Shown: one piece after another, positions 1 to 8,416 of the stretch | How positions within the stretch are numbered: position 1 is the stretch's first letter | Layout of the letters: each line of letters starts with the position of its first letter | Assembly (NCBI RefSeq): GCF_019599505.1 | Contig: NZ_RKLT01000019.1 | Span: 1 to 63,392, forward strand | Origin: Haloarcula nitratireducens | GTDB taxonomy: Archaea; Halobacteriota; Halobacteria; Halobacteriales; Haloarculaceae | DNA: 63,392 nucleotides | Reading direction: 5' to 3' | Made by a program: the position numbers and the translations under genes | The notes under the pieces: model-generated | What the model saw: the letters and a program-made list of their open reading frames with translations, nothing else | Databases searched by the model: none | Told to the model about the DNA's origin: nothing

Positions 1-95
1 GACAGTCAACTCGCCCTGAAGTCAGGAACCGTGACGCCGAATCGGGGATTCGTCCCGTCCCCCTAATCGGGGGTAGAGGCCGAGTTCACTGACAA

Positions 96-119
96 GCCCC
101 GCGCCACCGTGCGCGGGGC
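96..119. other. Perfect GC-rich hairpin, possible IS200/IS605-type end
   Basis: Nine-base arms (96-104 and 111-119) pair perfectly around the loop CACCGT. No convincing reading frame covers bases 1-262. Such hairpins occur at the right ends of haloarchaeal IS1341/TnpB-type elements, and other end-like pieces occur later in this window, so a relic end is the likeliest explanation. A rho-independent-like terminator is the alternative. Confidence 0.4.
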
Positions 120-262
120 AGTTGACCGGAGTAGTCCTTGCTACAGACGGCCAGAAACCCCGTTTCAGTAGTTCGAATTCGCTGGCGATCTAGTGGCGTG
201 CCAACCTGACTGTCAGCCGCCGTCTCGATATGACGAGTCCGCATTGAAGATACTCACCAGTC

Positions 263-403
263 CTAGCGCTCTCCGCCCGGTTCGCCCTCGAACACTTCAC
301 CCGAGGCCTGTGCTTGGCGATGTTCGGCGGCGATGGTCGCGCCGTCGTCGGTCACCTCGTCCTGTACCTCTTCGTCAACTGGCTGCTGCTTGTCAGTACT
401 CAT
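263..403 (-). CDS. Small acidic hypothetical protein (46 aa)
   Basis: A short reading frame begins ATG-AGT-ACT at 403 and ends with TAG at 263-265. The peptide starts MSTDKQQPVDEEVQDE and is rich in Glu and Asp, as expected for a haloarchaeal cytosolic protein. GAGG lies about 8 bases before the ATG and could be a ribosome binding site. It lies 55 bases downstream of the DUF6610-like gene on the same strand, so the two may be cotranscribed. No known family was recognised. Codon use and acidity support a real gene, but its small size keeps this uncertain. Confidence 0.5.
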   Translation of the reverse strand: MSTDKQQPVDEEVQDEVTDDGATIAAEHRQAQASGEVFEGEPGGER

Positions 404-458
404 GGTGAGCCTCTCACCCGTCAGAGGCGCACAAAATCATGATACGATTCGAAATCGC

Positions 459-1397
459 TTACGTCCGATTGACGGGAACTAGCCCTTCTCGATACTCGAT
501 ACGCTTCCGTTCACGCTCGGATCGATAGGCCAGCGTCTGACCGTTCCCGTACTCGACCACAATCGCATCCTCAAGCTCAGTAGTCGTCGCGCGACCGCCG
601 TCAGCGACGAAGACCGGGTCCATCGGTTCCTCATCCAATGGGTTCTGTCCAGTTCCCGACGTCGGCCAGACGCCCGTTGTCTGCCAATAACGCCGAATCC
701 ACTCCAGACTCTCTCGTACGGTTGCTCGAATCGAGAGATGGTCGGCGTCACCGTAACCATGCGGCGTGAAATACTGGCCCTTCAGCGCCGCTAGATGAAT
801 CCCGTTCCAGTCTACACCGACGATATCGGCTGGTGGTTCCCCCGTGACACGCGGCTGTGTGAGGCTCTGAATCGCCTCGTATTGCTTGGGTGGACTTGCA
901 CCGAGTAGGTGGACCCGACGCTCGCGCCAGTCCACAATATTCGTGTACTCCTCGGCTACTTTGTCGGAGTATCCCATCGGGTATCCAAGAACGATATTAT
1001 CGTCAATCGCAGGAATCGCCTCCCGACACTTCGGGACAATGATGATCTCTGTCCCCGGAAACTTCCGCTTCAATTCTCTCGCCGCTCGATTGTATTGCCG
1101 GGCTCCCTCACTGTCGTACGCATCCCCCAGCATTCCGACAGCCGGTTCGTACTGCTCGAAGCGCTCGATATAGCGGTCCAAGTCGGGATTTCGAAAGTCG
1201 TTATCTAAAATCTCGATTGGAACATCGACGTTCCGTAACGACGACTGGTAGGAATAGTCCTCACGAACACCGACTGCGAAACCCAGCGCGTAGGCGTCGA
1301 TGACGAATGGTTCCCGATGCAGGAACCCCACGTACTCGGCTTGCTTCGCGTCGTCGATGGCTGCTGCTGACCAGGAGTGTCGTGCGTCTGTAGACAT
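459..1397 (-). CDS. DUF6610-like protein, possible TGT/DpdA-type barrel
   Basis: 312 aa from the ATG at 1397; an upstream in-frame start at 1445 adds a basic stretch that looks non-coding. The protein reads as a single alpha/beta domain. A segment with LDNDF is followed about 125 residues later by HLLGASPPKQYEAI and then DIVGVDWNG. That order resembles tRNA-guanine transglycosylase-like proteins, including DpdA, which inserts 7-deazaguanine bases into DNA. I recall the haloarchaeal family as DUF6610, found on plasmids and proviruses. No partner genes for 7-deazaguanine synthesis are visible here. The enzymatic role is inference; family membership is more secure than function. Confidence 0.6.
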   Translation of the reverse strand: MSTDARHSWSAAAIDDAKQAEYVGFLHREPFVIDAYALGFAVGVREDYSYQSSLRNVDVPIEILDNDFRNPDLDRYIERFEQYEPAVGMLGDAYDSEGARQYNRAARELKRKFPGTEIIIVPKCREAIPAIDDNIVLGYPMGYSDKVAEEYTNIVDWRERRVHLLGASPPKQYEAIQSLTQPRVTGEPPADIVGVDWNGIHLAALKGQYFTPHGYGDADHLSIRATVRESLEWIRRYWQTTGVWPTSGTGQNPLDEEPMDPVFVADGGRATTTELEDAIVVEYGNGQTLAYRSERERKRIEYREGLVPVNRT

Positions 1398-1483
1398 TGT
1401 AACATGGACGCCCTGAGAGGCGCGCCCAGCTGCCCAGCGCGCCACAAATACGCCTCGTGACTCCAGGAAGAGGACGCCAACAG

Positions 1484-1493
1484 GCTAACCAAC
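1484..1493. repeat. GCTAACCAAC half-site, left arm
   Basis: One of six exact copies of GCTAACCAAC/GTTGGTTAGC in the window. It lies 87 bases upstream of the DUF6610-like start. Its inverted partner is at 2806-2815, so the pair brackets the alpha/beta hydrolase segment. The other two pairs (11181-11223 and 53445-53509) are close together and intergenic. Confidence 0.7.
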
Positions 1494-1508
1494 GCTATCT
1501 CACGTAGC

Positions 1509-2733
1509 GGCTCTGTTGAAGTCCGCTGAGAGAGGAGTAGCGTGTTGAATATAGAGGAGACCTGCAGCAGAGGGACACGACTTATTTCACCTCAGGAGAA
1601 ATGAAACAACGGTTAGAACGAATGTACGTACTGACCACCGAGACATCCACCAATCTCAGTGGATATTCTTCCTAGCGTGCTGAATACAGAGCGCGCATCT
1701 CCCAGCCGTTCGTTGCGGAAAGCCCGTCGCCAAGGACTACTGTGGGGAAGAGTAAGGGCAGCAGACGGCGTATAGGTACAGTTGAGGTATCATGGAGACC
1801 GTCATATCAGAAGATGGTACGCCTATTGCATACGAACGAATCGGGAGCGGGCCACCGCTCGTCCTCGTGCACGGGAGCGCCGACCTGCACACGTTCTGGG
1901 ATTTGGCTGGGACGCGCTCCGCCTTCGCAGAACACTGTACGGTTTATGCGATCGACCGGCGTGGACGTGGGGAGAGCGGTGACGCTGCCGAGTACGAACT
2001 AGAACGAGAGGCCGAGGACGTGGCCGCCGTCGTCAATGCGATTGACGACCCAGTAACGCTACTCGGTCATTCCAGTGGAGCTCTCTACTCACTGGAGGCG
2101 GCCCTGCGCACCGATAACCTGCGCAAACTCATCCTGAACGAACCTCCCGTTGCGGTCGGTGACCACGAACTCAACGTCGAAGGGGCTATCACTGAAATGA
2201 GAGGACTGCTGGAAGACGGTGAACACGAGCAGGCGCTCGTTCTGTTCCTGGAAGAAGTCGCCCAGCTCACGCCGGAGGAACTCGACGCGGCTCGCTCGGC
2301 ACCGATCTGGAAAGACATGGTGAACGCTGCCAATACACTGCCCCGCGAGTTGCAAGCGATCGCCGAGTACGAGTTTGATGCTGCCCGGTTTGTAGAAATG
2401 ACCACGCCGACCTTGGTGTTGTCCGGCGGTGAGAGCCCCCCATTCAACAAAGATGCAACGGAAGCGGTCACCGACGCGCTTCCAAACAGCCGACTCGTTA
2501 CCTTCGACGGGCACGCCCACGAGCCGATGAACACCGCGCCGGACCGCTTCGTCGACGAGGTACTCACATTCATCCGTGAATCGAACTAACGAAGCCACAA
2601 CCGATCTCCCATTCACCTTCCGGCGGCTATCAGATGGAAAGAACTGCTGGGCAGCTGCCCCGGCGCAAATACTCTGAAACGAACACGATCTTCGTGGTGG
2701 ATAGATCCTCTATATTGAACGCTCACTGAGCCC
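1509..2733. mobile_element. Putative small inserted cassette carrying a hydrolase
   Basis: The segment begins with GGCTC and ends with its inverse GAGCC. Just inside lie the imperfect inverted repeats GTTGAATATAGAGGA (1544-1558) and the complement of GTTCAATATAGAGGA (2706-2720). The left end, GGCTCTGTTGAAGTCC, matches 15 of 16 bases of the MITE end at 28757. The segment also separates the two arms of a repeat that elsewhere are only 23-45 bases apart. It encodes no transposase. Insertion of a non-autonomous unit is an inference from these nested repeats. Confidence 0.3.
1792..2589 (+). CDS. Alpha/beta hydrolase
   Basis: 265 aa, the usual length for single-domain alpha/beta hydrolases. The oxyanion-hole HG is at residues 27-28, the nucleophile elbow GHSSG at 92-96 (Ser94), and the terminal histidine region GHAHEP at 240-245. 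An acid after LVLSGGE near residue 214 could complete the triad. A short cap region lies at about 125-195. No signal peptide is present, so it should act in the cytosol on an ester, lactone or similar substrate; the substrate cannot be read from sequence. A GTATAGG box lies about 25 bases before the ATG. The gene may sit on a small mobile cassette. Confidence 0.88.
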   Translation: METVISEDGTPIAYERIGSGPPLVLVHGSADLHTFWDLAGTRSAFAEHCTVYAIDRRGRGESGDAAEYELEREAEDVAAVVNAIDDPVTLLGHSSGALYSLEAALRTDNLRKLILNEPPVAVGDHELNVEGAITEMRGLLEDGEHEQALVLFLEEVAQLTPEELDAARSAPIWKDMVNAANTLPRELQAIAEYEFDAARFVEMTTPTLVLSGGESPPFNKDATEAVTDALPNSRLVTFDGHAHEPMNTAPDRFVDEVLTFIRESN

Positions 2734-2805
2734 CCTGTATGCAGCACGGCCTCAGCATCCTGTCAGCGACTGAAGATCCCCACAGAGTCCACGTAGCTGC
2801 TATCT

Positions 2806-2815
2806 GTTGGTTAGC
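2806..2815. repeat. GTTGGTTAGC half-site, right arm
   Basis: Exact inverse of the copy at 1484-1493. It includes the TAA stop of the ArdC gene (2811-2813 on the other strand). Confidence 0.7.
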
Positions 2816-3770
2816 CTTCGACTGCGTCGATAAGCTCGGCCGCCGTACTCGAAATCCGATCTAACCGGTCTCGAACCGTCGCCGGCGCATCCTCGTCCCA
2901 CGCCGCCAGATAGAACGCTGAGTTGTCCGGATCCAAGCCGAAGTGCCGACTGACGATATAGGCCACCGCCTCAGCCTCGACCTCCAAGCGGGATTTCTCC
3001 TCACCCGACTCGCGCTCGAAGTGCATGGTCGCGTGGGCAAACTCGTGAATCAACGTGCTCGCAAGATCAGCCCGGTTCTCGCGGTCGATCACCTCCACGA
3101 CCGGATTCGTCGTCGTCGGACTCCGCCGTTCACATACCCCGCGTGCCGACCCGTGGCTCCACTCGTCGGGAGCGACGATAGTCGCATCAACGCCGATGGC
3201 GTCGGTCGCCGCCAACAGGTCCTTGACGAGGCCGTCTGCATCACCATACGCTTCGGTTTCGAGTTCGGGCAGTGGTTCGCCCTCAGTCTGGGAAATATCG
3301 AATACCGATGTCGGCCGGAATCCAACCAGCCCTCGGGACCACTCGTCGGGCTCGGTCTCGTCGTACTCACATTCCGTATTCGCGTGATAGGAGGGCGAAT
3401 TCCCACACTCGGGACATTTATTGGTAATGATGGGTGCCCAAATCCAGATTGCATCTTCGCCCTGCTGGACGTGTCGGTCGAACCCCTCCTGCCAGGTATT
3501 GTACCCGGCGACCTTGGTCGCGTTGGGACACTGCAACTGGATGAGCAGCGTGTTCCGGGCCGAGTAATCGTGGAACTTGCTCTGCACCTCGAGCCACTGC
3601 TGGAACTGCTCGCTGGCCTGGGCCTCATCGGTCAGCTCGGCGAGGTCCTCAACCCACGCATCGAGCTGATCACGCATGTCGTCGGCTCGGGTATCCGAAT
3701 CGTCGAAGGAGTATGTGGTTTGCTGGCTGGACGCCGCTGCGTCGGAGAAGTCGGTTTGCATCGTCGCCAT
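2811..3770 (-). CDS. ArdC-like antirestriction protein with metallopeptidase motif
   Basis: 319 aa. The N-terminal region (about 30-110) resembles the ArdC single-strand-DNA-binding domain, with FHDYSARNTLLI and VAGYNTWQE. Three cysteines (C119, C122, C134) could bind metal. The C-terminal half has the zinc-peptidase motif HEFAH (242-246) and a later glutamate in LEVEAEAVAY (about 264-268). ArdC proteins protect incoming plasmid DNA from host restriction during conjugation, which fits the transfer operon at 14-24 kb. Whether this copy acts by DNA binding, proteolysis or both cannot be told from sequence. The start at 3770 (MATMQTD) is chosen; MQTD at 3761 is possible. Confidence 0.82.
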   Translation of the reverse strand: MATMQTDFSDAAASSQQTTYSFDDSDTRADDMRDQLDAWVEDLAELTDEAQASEQFQQWLEVQSKFHDYSARNTLLIQLQCPNATKVAGYNTWQEGFDRHVQQGEDAIWIWAPIITNKCPECGNSPSYHANTECEYDETEPDEWSRGLVGFRPTSVFDISQTEGEPLPELETEAYGDADGLVKDLLAATDAIGVDATIVAPDEWSHGSARGVCERRSPTTTNPVVEVIDRENRADLASTLIHEFAHATMHFERESGEEKSRLEVEAEAVAYIVSRHFGLDPDNSAFYLAAWDEDAPATVRDRLDRISSTAAELIDAVEG

Positions 3771-3944
3771 TGGTATCTATCGGGACGCACTCTCGGGTAC
3801 GCCCCCGCACCTCCCACGGGGGGCAGAAAATCCACGCTGTAGTGCTGTGGTAGCGGAGAGACTGCGGCGACGATGCTGAAAAGCGAACGTGGAAACTGCA
3901 TTATGCGGGTGCGAACCGATCGGCACCAGTCGATCTGAAATAGA

Positions 3945-5231
3945 CTAGTAGCGTGCATCGTCTTGGTCTAGAAGGTGACAGGCTGCAGAGTGCTCATCGG
4001 TGAGCCAGACGTCTTCTGGGATGTCGCGTGCACAGATTGTCGGGAATGCGTCGACGAGATGTTTGTGTGCGCCAGTCACATCGCCGTTGAGGAGGCGATT
4101 CACCGCCACGTTAAGGACTGCATCGGCCTCGGGGTCGTCAAGGGACTGTGGCAGGTCGAGAGACGCTCGAACGGTCTCTCGGGCCGAGTCGTCTGCGACG
4201 CTTTCAACGGGAAGGTCGGTCTCGGTAGCGACGGCCGCTCGAAGAGACTCAGGCTCGATTCGCTCCTGAGCAAGCCGAAGTCGGAAGTCAAGGATCGCTC
4301 GCCAATCACGCTGTTCAATATCATATGTATCGGGCGGGATGACTTTCGGGCACCGAGTGTGGAACCGGCAGCCACGTGGTGGGTCACTCGGGGACGGGAC
4401 GGCGCCGCGCAATCTGACTCGGTGGCCACGTTTCCGGGGATCGATAGTCGGAATCGATTTGACGAGGACCTCTGTGTACGGATGTTGTGGAGACTCGAAC
4501 AGGCAATCGGTCGGGGCGGCTTCGATGATCTCGCCCAGATACATTACGAGAGTTCGGTCACAAATCTGCCGAACGACCCCCATATCGTGGCTAATAAAAA
4601 GGACCCCGAGGTCGAACTCTCGTTGAATGTCGGCGAGGAGGGTGAGAATCTCGGACTTGACGGAGACATCTAACGCGCTGGTCGGTTCGTCAGCGAGCAG
4701 GAGATCCGGGCCCAAGACGAGCGCTCGGGCGAGTGCAATTCGCTGTTTCTGTCCCCCGGAGAACTCGTGAGGATATCTGTCGATGTCGTCCGCCGATAGG
4801 CCGACACGTTCTAACAGATCCGCTACGACCTCTCGTCGAAGGGCCCGGTCGGTAATACCATGGATAACAAGTGGTTCGGCGACGGATTCGCCGATTGACA
4901 TGCGCGGGTCGAAACTGGCGCTTGGATCCTGAAAGATCATCTGTGCGTTCCGCCGAAACGCCGTGAGCGCGTCGTCCGACATCTCGGTGACCTCTCGTCC
5001 ATCGAACCGAATCGAGCCGCTCGTTGGTTCTTCGAGGCGAAGCATCGTCCGTGCAGCGGTCGATTTCCCACAGCCAGATTCACCGACGAGGCCAACGGTC
5101 TCACCACGCCGGACCGTGAGATCGATACCGTCGACAGCTCTGACGGCCCCAACTTGTTGTCGAAGAATGCCTTTCGTAATCGGGAAGTGTTTCGTGAGAT
5201 TTGTCACCTCGAATAGCGGCACGTCACGCAT
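3945..5231 (-). CDS. ABC transporter ATPase, oligopeptide type (OppF/DppF-like)
   Basis: 428 aa from the ATG at 5231, which overlaps the stop of the preceding ATPase gene by 8 bases; longer upstream starts would run deep into that gene. It has Walker A GESGCGKST, signature FSGGQKQRIALARAL, Walker B LLLADEPTSALD and switch HD. The cysteine-containing tail GCRFHTRCP is typical of peptide and nickel importers. About 100 residues follow the usual end and look like a haloarchaeal extension. It powers import together with the OppD-like partner in the same operon. Confidence 0.92.
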   Translation of the reverse strand: MRDVPLFEVTNLTKHFPITKGILRQQVGAVRAVDGIDLTVRRGETVGLVGESGCGKSTAARTMLRLEEPTSGSIRFDGREVTEMSDDALTAFRRNAQMIFQDPSASFDPRMSIGESVAEPLVIHGITDRALRREVVADLLERVGLSADDIDRYPHEFSGGQKQRIALARALVLGPDLLLADEPTSALDVSVKSEILTLLADIQREFDLGVLFISHDMGVVRQICDRTLVMYLGEIIEAAPTDCLFESPQHPYTEVLVKSIPTIDPRKRGHRVRLRGAVPSPSDPPRGCRFHTRCPKVIPPDTYDIEQRDWRAILDFRLRLAQERIEPESLRAAVATETDLPVESVADDSARETVRASLDLPQSLDDPEADAVLNVAVNRLLNGDVTGAHKHLVDAFPTICARDIPEDVWLTDEHSAACHLLDQDDARY

Positions 5232-6276
5232 CGGGGTCACCACCCGAACGACCGTTTCGAAGCACCTCAGGGTCACCGTTCGGCCCGTAGTATACGCAGG
5301 AAGCCGCTTGACCATTTCCGACATCGTACAGCGAGGGTTGGTCGCCAGTACGGCAGTCCTCACGGGCATACTCACAGCGGCTGGCAAACCGACAGCCTGC
5401 GGGGGGGTCGTAGAGGTCAGGTAGCCGCCCCTCGATAGTTCGGAGGGCCCACCCCCGACCGGGAAGGCAGTCGAACAACGCCTGTGTATACGGGTGAGCG
5501 GGCCCGTCAAACACGTCGTAGACATTCCCTCGCTCCATCACCTTCCCGGCGTACAGGACGACCATCCGATCGGCGAGTTCGGCGACGACGCCGAGATCGT
5601 GCGTGATGAGCAAGATCGCCATCCCGTACTCGTCCTGGAGAGAGTCAAAGAGGTCCAACAGCTGTGCTTGAATGGTTACGTCGAGCGCGGTCGTCGGTTC
5701 GTCGGCGATGAGCAGGTCCGGCGTCGCCGCGAGCGCCATCGCGATGACAACGCGCTGTTTCATCCCGCCGGACAATTCGTGGGGATAGTCGTCGTACCGC
5801 GTCGCGGCATCGGAGATACCGACCTGATCAAGGAGCGTGATGGCACGTGCTCGTGCCGCCGTATCACCGACGTCCTCGTGGGTTTGAATCGCTTCACGTA
5901 TCTGCCAACCAATAGTGAAGCAGTGGTTGAGCGCATCCTCGGGGTTTTGAAACACGTGGGCGATACGGGCGCCCCGAACGGCGCGCAGGTCACGCTCTGA
6001 GAGCGGCAATAGGTTCCGCCCATCGAGAAACACCTCGCCGCTCGTAACGTGACCGGGCGGCATCGGAATCAGTTTGGTTATCGTCTCAGCCGTGACGGTC
6101 TTTCCACTCCCGCTCTCGCCGACAATACAGACGGTCTCGCCCCGCTGCACATCGAAGTCTACGCCGTCTATCGCTTGGAGTCGCCCCCGGTCGGTCTCGA
6201 ACTCGACAGAGAGGTTCCGGACCGACAGAAGTGGTTCGCGCCGAGTGTCGTCGGCTGTCTCCTGTTGTTGGCTCAC
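5224..6276 (-). CDS. ABC transporter ATPase, oligopeptide type (OppD/DppD-like)
   Basis: 350 aa. Walker A is GESGSGKTVTAE, the signature LSGGMKQRVVIAMAL, Walker B LLIADEPTTALD and the switch LLITHD. The C-terminal oligopeptide-type tail contains GCRFASRCEYAREDC. The start is GTG at 6276, overlapping the TAG of the permease gene by one base (TAGTG). It forms the heterodimeric ATPase with the following gene. Confidence 0.92.
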   Translation of the reverse strand: MSQQQETADDTRREPLLSVRNLSVEFETDRGRLQAIDGVDFDVQRGETVCIVGESGSGKTVTAETITKLIPMPPGHVTSGEVFLDGRNLLPLSERDLRAVRGARIAHVFQNPEDALNHCFTIGWQIREAIQTHEDVGDTAARARAITLLDQVGISDAATRYDDYPHELSGGMKQRVVIAMALAATPDLLIADEPTTALDVTIQAQLLDLFDSLQDEYGMAILLITHDLGVVAELADRMVVLYAGKVMERGNVYDVFDGPAHPYTQALFDCLPGRGWALRTIEGRLPDLYDPPAGCRFASRCEYAREDCRTGDQPSLYDVGNGQAASCVYYGPNGDPEVLRNGRSGGDPDA

Positions 6277-7448
6277 TAGTCCACCTCCGAGCGCGGGTCA
6301 AGCGCGTTCCGGAACGCGTCGCCGACGAAGTTGAACGCCAAGATAGTGAGAAACAGGAAGACACCGGGAATCGTCGAAACCCACCACGCGGTCCGAAGGT
6401 CAGAGCGCCCTGCGGCGATGGTCTGTCCCCACGATGGAATCGTCGGATCCCCGAGCGCGAGGAACGCCAACCCGGCTTCGAACAGAATTAGGCCCGGAAT
6501 GAGCAACGTTAGGTTCGTGATGACGGTGCCCGAGATGTTCGGAAGGATGTGTCGCAGGATGACGTGTTTCGTATCCGCACCAGCACATCGCGCCACGTCG
6601 ACGTATGCCTCCTGGGACCGCTGGAGTGACGCACTACGGACGAGGCGCGCTGTCCCGCCCCAACTGAAGAGACCGAAGACGAGAATGAACATCAGCAGGC
6701 TCCCGCCGAAAAGGTAGATGAGCAGCAGGTACAGCAGGAACGACGGGAAGACCTGCTGAATGTCGACGTAGCGCATCAGCACTTCATCGACCAGTCCACC
6801 GACGTAGGCGGCAACGGTGCCCACAGTCGCACCGATACCGACGATGAGAAACGACGTTATCAGCCCGATACGCATCGACACCCGCATCCCGAGAACCACG
6901 AGGGCAAGGATGTCTTTCCCGCTGCCGGTGGTGCCGAGCGGGAACTGCCAGCTCCCGTGACACCGGCCGTCGCCGACGTCACCGACACACTGCAACGGGA
7001 CAGCACTGTCGACAGCGAATCCGACCGGTGGCTGGTAACTCTGTAGCAGCGCTACCTGTGGTCTCGTGACGAGCAACGGCCCGACGAGTCCGAGCGTGAA
7101 AATGACGAGTAAGTACGCGAGACTGAGGACGGCCGCCCGGTTCTTTCGGAACTCCTGCCAGTAGTAGGCAGTCATCCGCCGATGTCGCACTAACGGAACG
7201 ACAACGTAAAACGCGAATAGCGTGAGTGAAAGCATGAACAGCCAGTCCAACTGCGTGAGGTCCCACCCCTCCCGGAGCACTGGATTCGGTGCGAATAACG
7301 GCCCTTCTTGGAAGTAATCGATGACGAACGCGACAGTGAGCCCGCCCAGCGTCAGCAGCAATCCCATAGTCTGCCTGTCCAAAGTGAAGCCACCGTTGGC
7401 GTCCCAGTCGATGTCCTCGAATCGTCGCCGAGGCGTATCCGAACTCAT
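6276..7448 (-). CDS. ABC transporter permease, OppC/DppC-like
   Basis: 390 aa from the ATG at 7448, which shares one base with the TGA of the preceding permease gene (TGATG); a TTG one codon earlier is the alternative. It has an N-terminal extension with about three membrane spans, then the five- to six-span BPD core. The EAA-type loop EAYVDVARCAGADTKHV, contacting the ATPases, lies near residue 280. A periplasm-side insert with two cysteines (CVGDVGDGRC) is unusual. Confidence 0.9.
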   Translation of the reverse strand: MSSDTPRRRFEDIDWDANGGFTLDRQTMGLLLTLGGLTVAFVIDYFQEGPLFAPNPVLREGWDLTQLDWLFMLSLTLFAFYVVVPLVRHRRMTAYYWQEFRKNRAAVLSLAYLLVIFTLGLVGPLLVTRPQVALLQSYQPPVGFAVDSAVPLQCVGDVGDGRCHGSWQFPLGTTGSGKDILALVVLGMRVSMRIGLITSFLIVGIGATVGTVAAYVGGLVDEVLMRYVDIQQVFPSFLLYLLLIYLFGGSLLMFILVFGLFSWGGTARLVRSASLQRSQEAYVDVARCAGADTKHVILRHILPNISGTVITNLTLLIPGLILFEAGLAFLALGDPTIPSWGQTIAAGRSDLRTAWWVSTIPGVFLFLTILAFNFVGDAFRNALDPRSEVD

Positions 7449-8416
7449 CAACGGTCACCGTATTCGATGCGGGGGTCCAGTACAGTGTAGGCAATGTCTT
7501 GGAGCAAGTTCCCGACGATAGCGATGAAGACGCCGATGAGCGTCGTCGCAAGGACCAGGGGTGTGTCCTGATTCTGGATGGCTTTGAAGCTCAACTGTCC
7601 CAATCCGGGGATGCCGAAGACGACTTCGACGAGGTAGGAACTGGCGATGAACAGTCCGAGCAGGTCGGCCACCAGAATCGTCGAGAGCGGGACGGCCGCG
7701 GGTCTGAGAACGTGCAACAGCAGTATCCGTCGCTCCGAGACGCCTTTCGCTCTCGCCGTCTTCGTAAACGTCGCTTCAACGTATTCTAGAGCTTCTGCCC
7801 GCGTGTATCGTGTCAGGCTGGCTATCGACCCCGTGGTCAGGACGAAAACGGGAAGAACGAGTTGTCTTCCATTAGCCAAACTGAACACGGGCACGTTCGG
7901 GTCAAAAACGATCGGAACCCAGTCAAGTTGGACGCCAAACAGTACCAGCAAAACGATGCCAAACCAGAAATTCGGAATCGCGTATCCAAAGAAGGCGATG
8001 AACGTCGCGGCGTAGTCGAACCGGGAGTACTGGTGAGTCGCCGAGTATAGCCCGATAGACAGCCCGCATAGGACCGTGAAAATCGTCCACGGAACGGAGT
8101 ACATCATCGTATATGGCAAAGCCTCGGCGATTGCCGCGGTCACTGGCTGGCCTCGGGAGAGACTGTAGCCCCAGTTGAATGTCGCCATACTAGTCATGTA
8201 GTCGGTGTACTGTCGCCAAAGCGGGCGGTCCAGGCCTCGCTGTTGTTCGTAGGCCTCCCTCGCGGCCTCGGCATCACTACCGGCGACGGCAGCGTCAAAC
8301 TGGATAGCGGTGAGCGCCTGCTGTTCGGTCGCGTACAGCAGCGCCCACGTGATAGAGAGAACGATAAACGTCGCGACGACGGCCCAGAGAAGCCGGCGAG
8401 CGACGTACCACCTCAT
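7448..8416 (-). CDS. ABC transporter permease, OppB/DppB-like
   Basis: 322 aa. It begins MRWYVARRLLWAVVATF, the typical OppB N-terminal span, followed by a large external loop and five further spans. The ATPase-contact loop EYVEATFTKTARAKGVSE lies near residue 205. Its ATG at 8416 overlaps the TGA of the binding-protein gene (ATGA), which indicates translational coupling in the order binding protein, B, C, D, F. Confidence 0.92.
   Translation of the reverse strand: MRWYVARRLLWAVVATFIVLSITWALLYATEQQALTAIQFDAAVAGSDAEAAREAYEQQRGLDRPLWRQYTDYMTSMATFNWGYSLSRGQPVTAAIAEALPYTMMYSVPWTIFTVLCGLSIGLYSATHQYSRFDYAATFIAFFGYAIPNFWFGIVLLVLFGVQLDWVPIVFDPNVPVFSLANGRQLVLPVFVLTTGSIASLTRYTRAEALEYVEATFTKTARAKGVSERRILLLHVLRPAAVPLSTILVADLLGLFIASSYLVEVVFGIPGLGQLSFKAIQNQDTPLVLATTLIGVFIAIVGNLLQDIAYTVLDPRIEYGDR

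Noticed and set aside
2943..3842. Long plus-strand frame of 299 codons opposite the ArdC gene
   Set aside because: It lies antisense to a gene with clear motifs and acidic codon bias; its own product is Leu/Arg-rich without family pattern, a GC-driven shadow.
3975..4673. 232-codon plus-strand frame
   Set aside because: Fully antisense to the OppF-like ATPase, whose Walker and signature motifs are intact.
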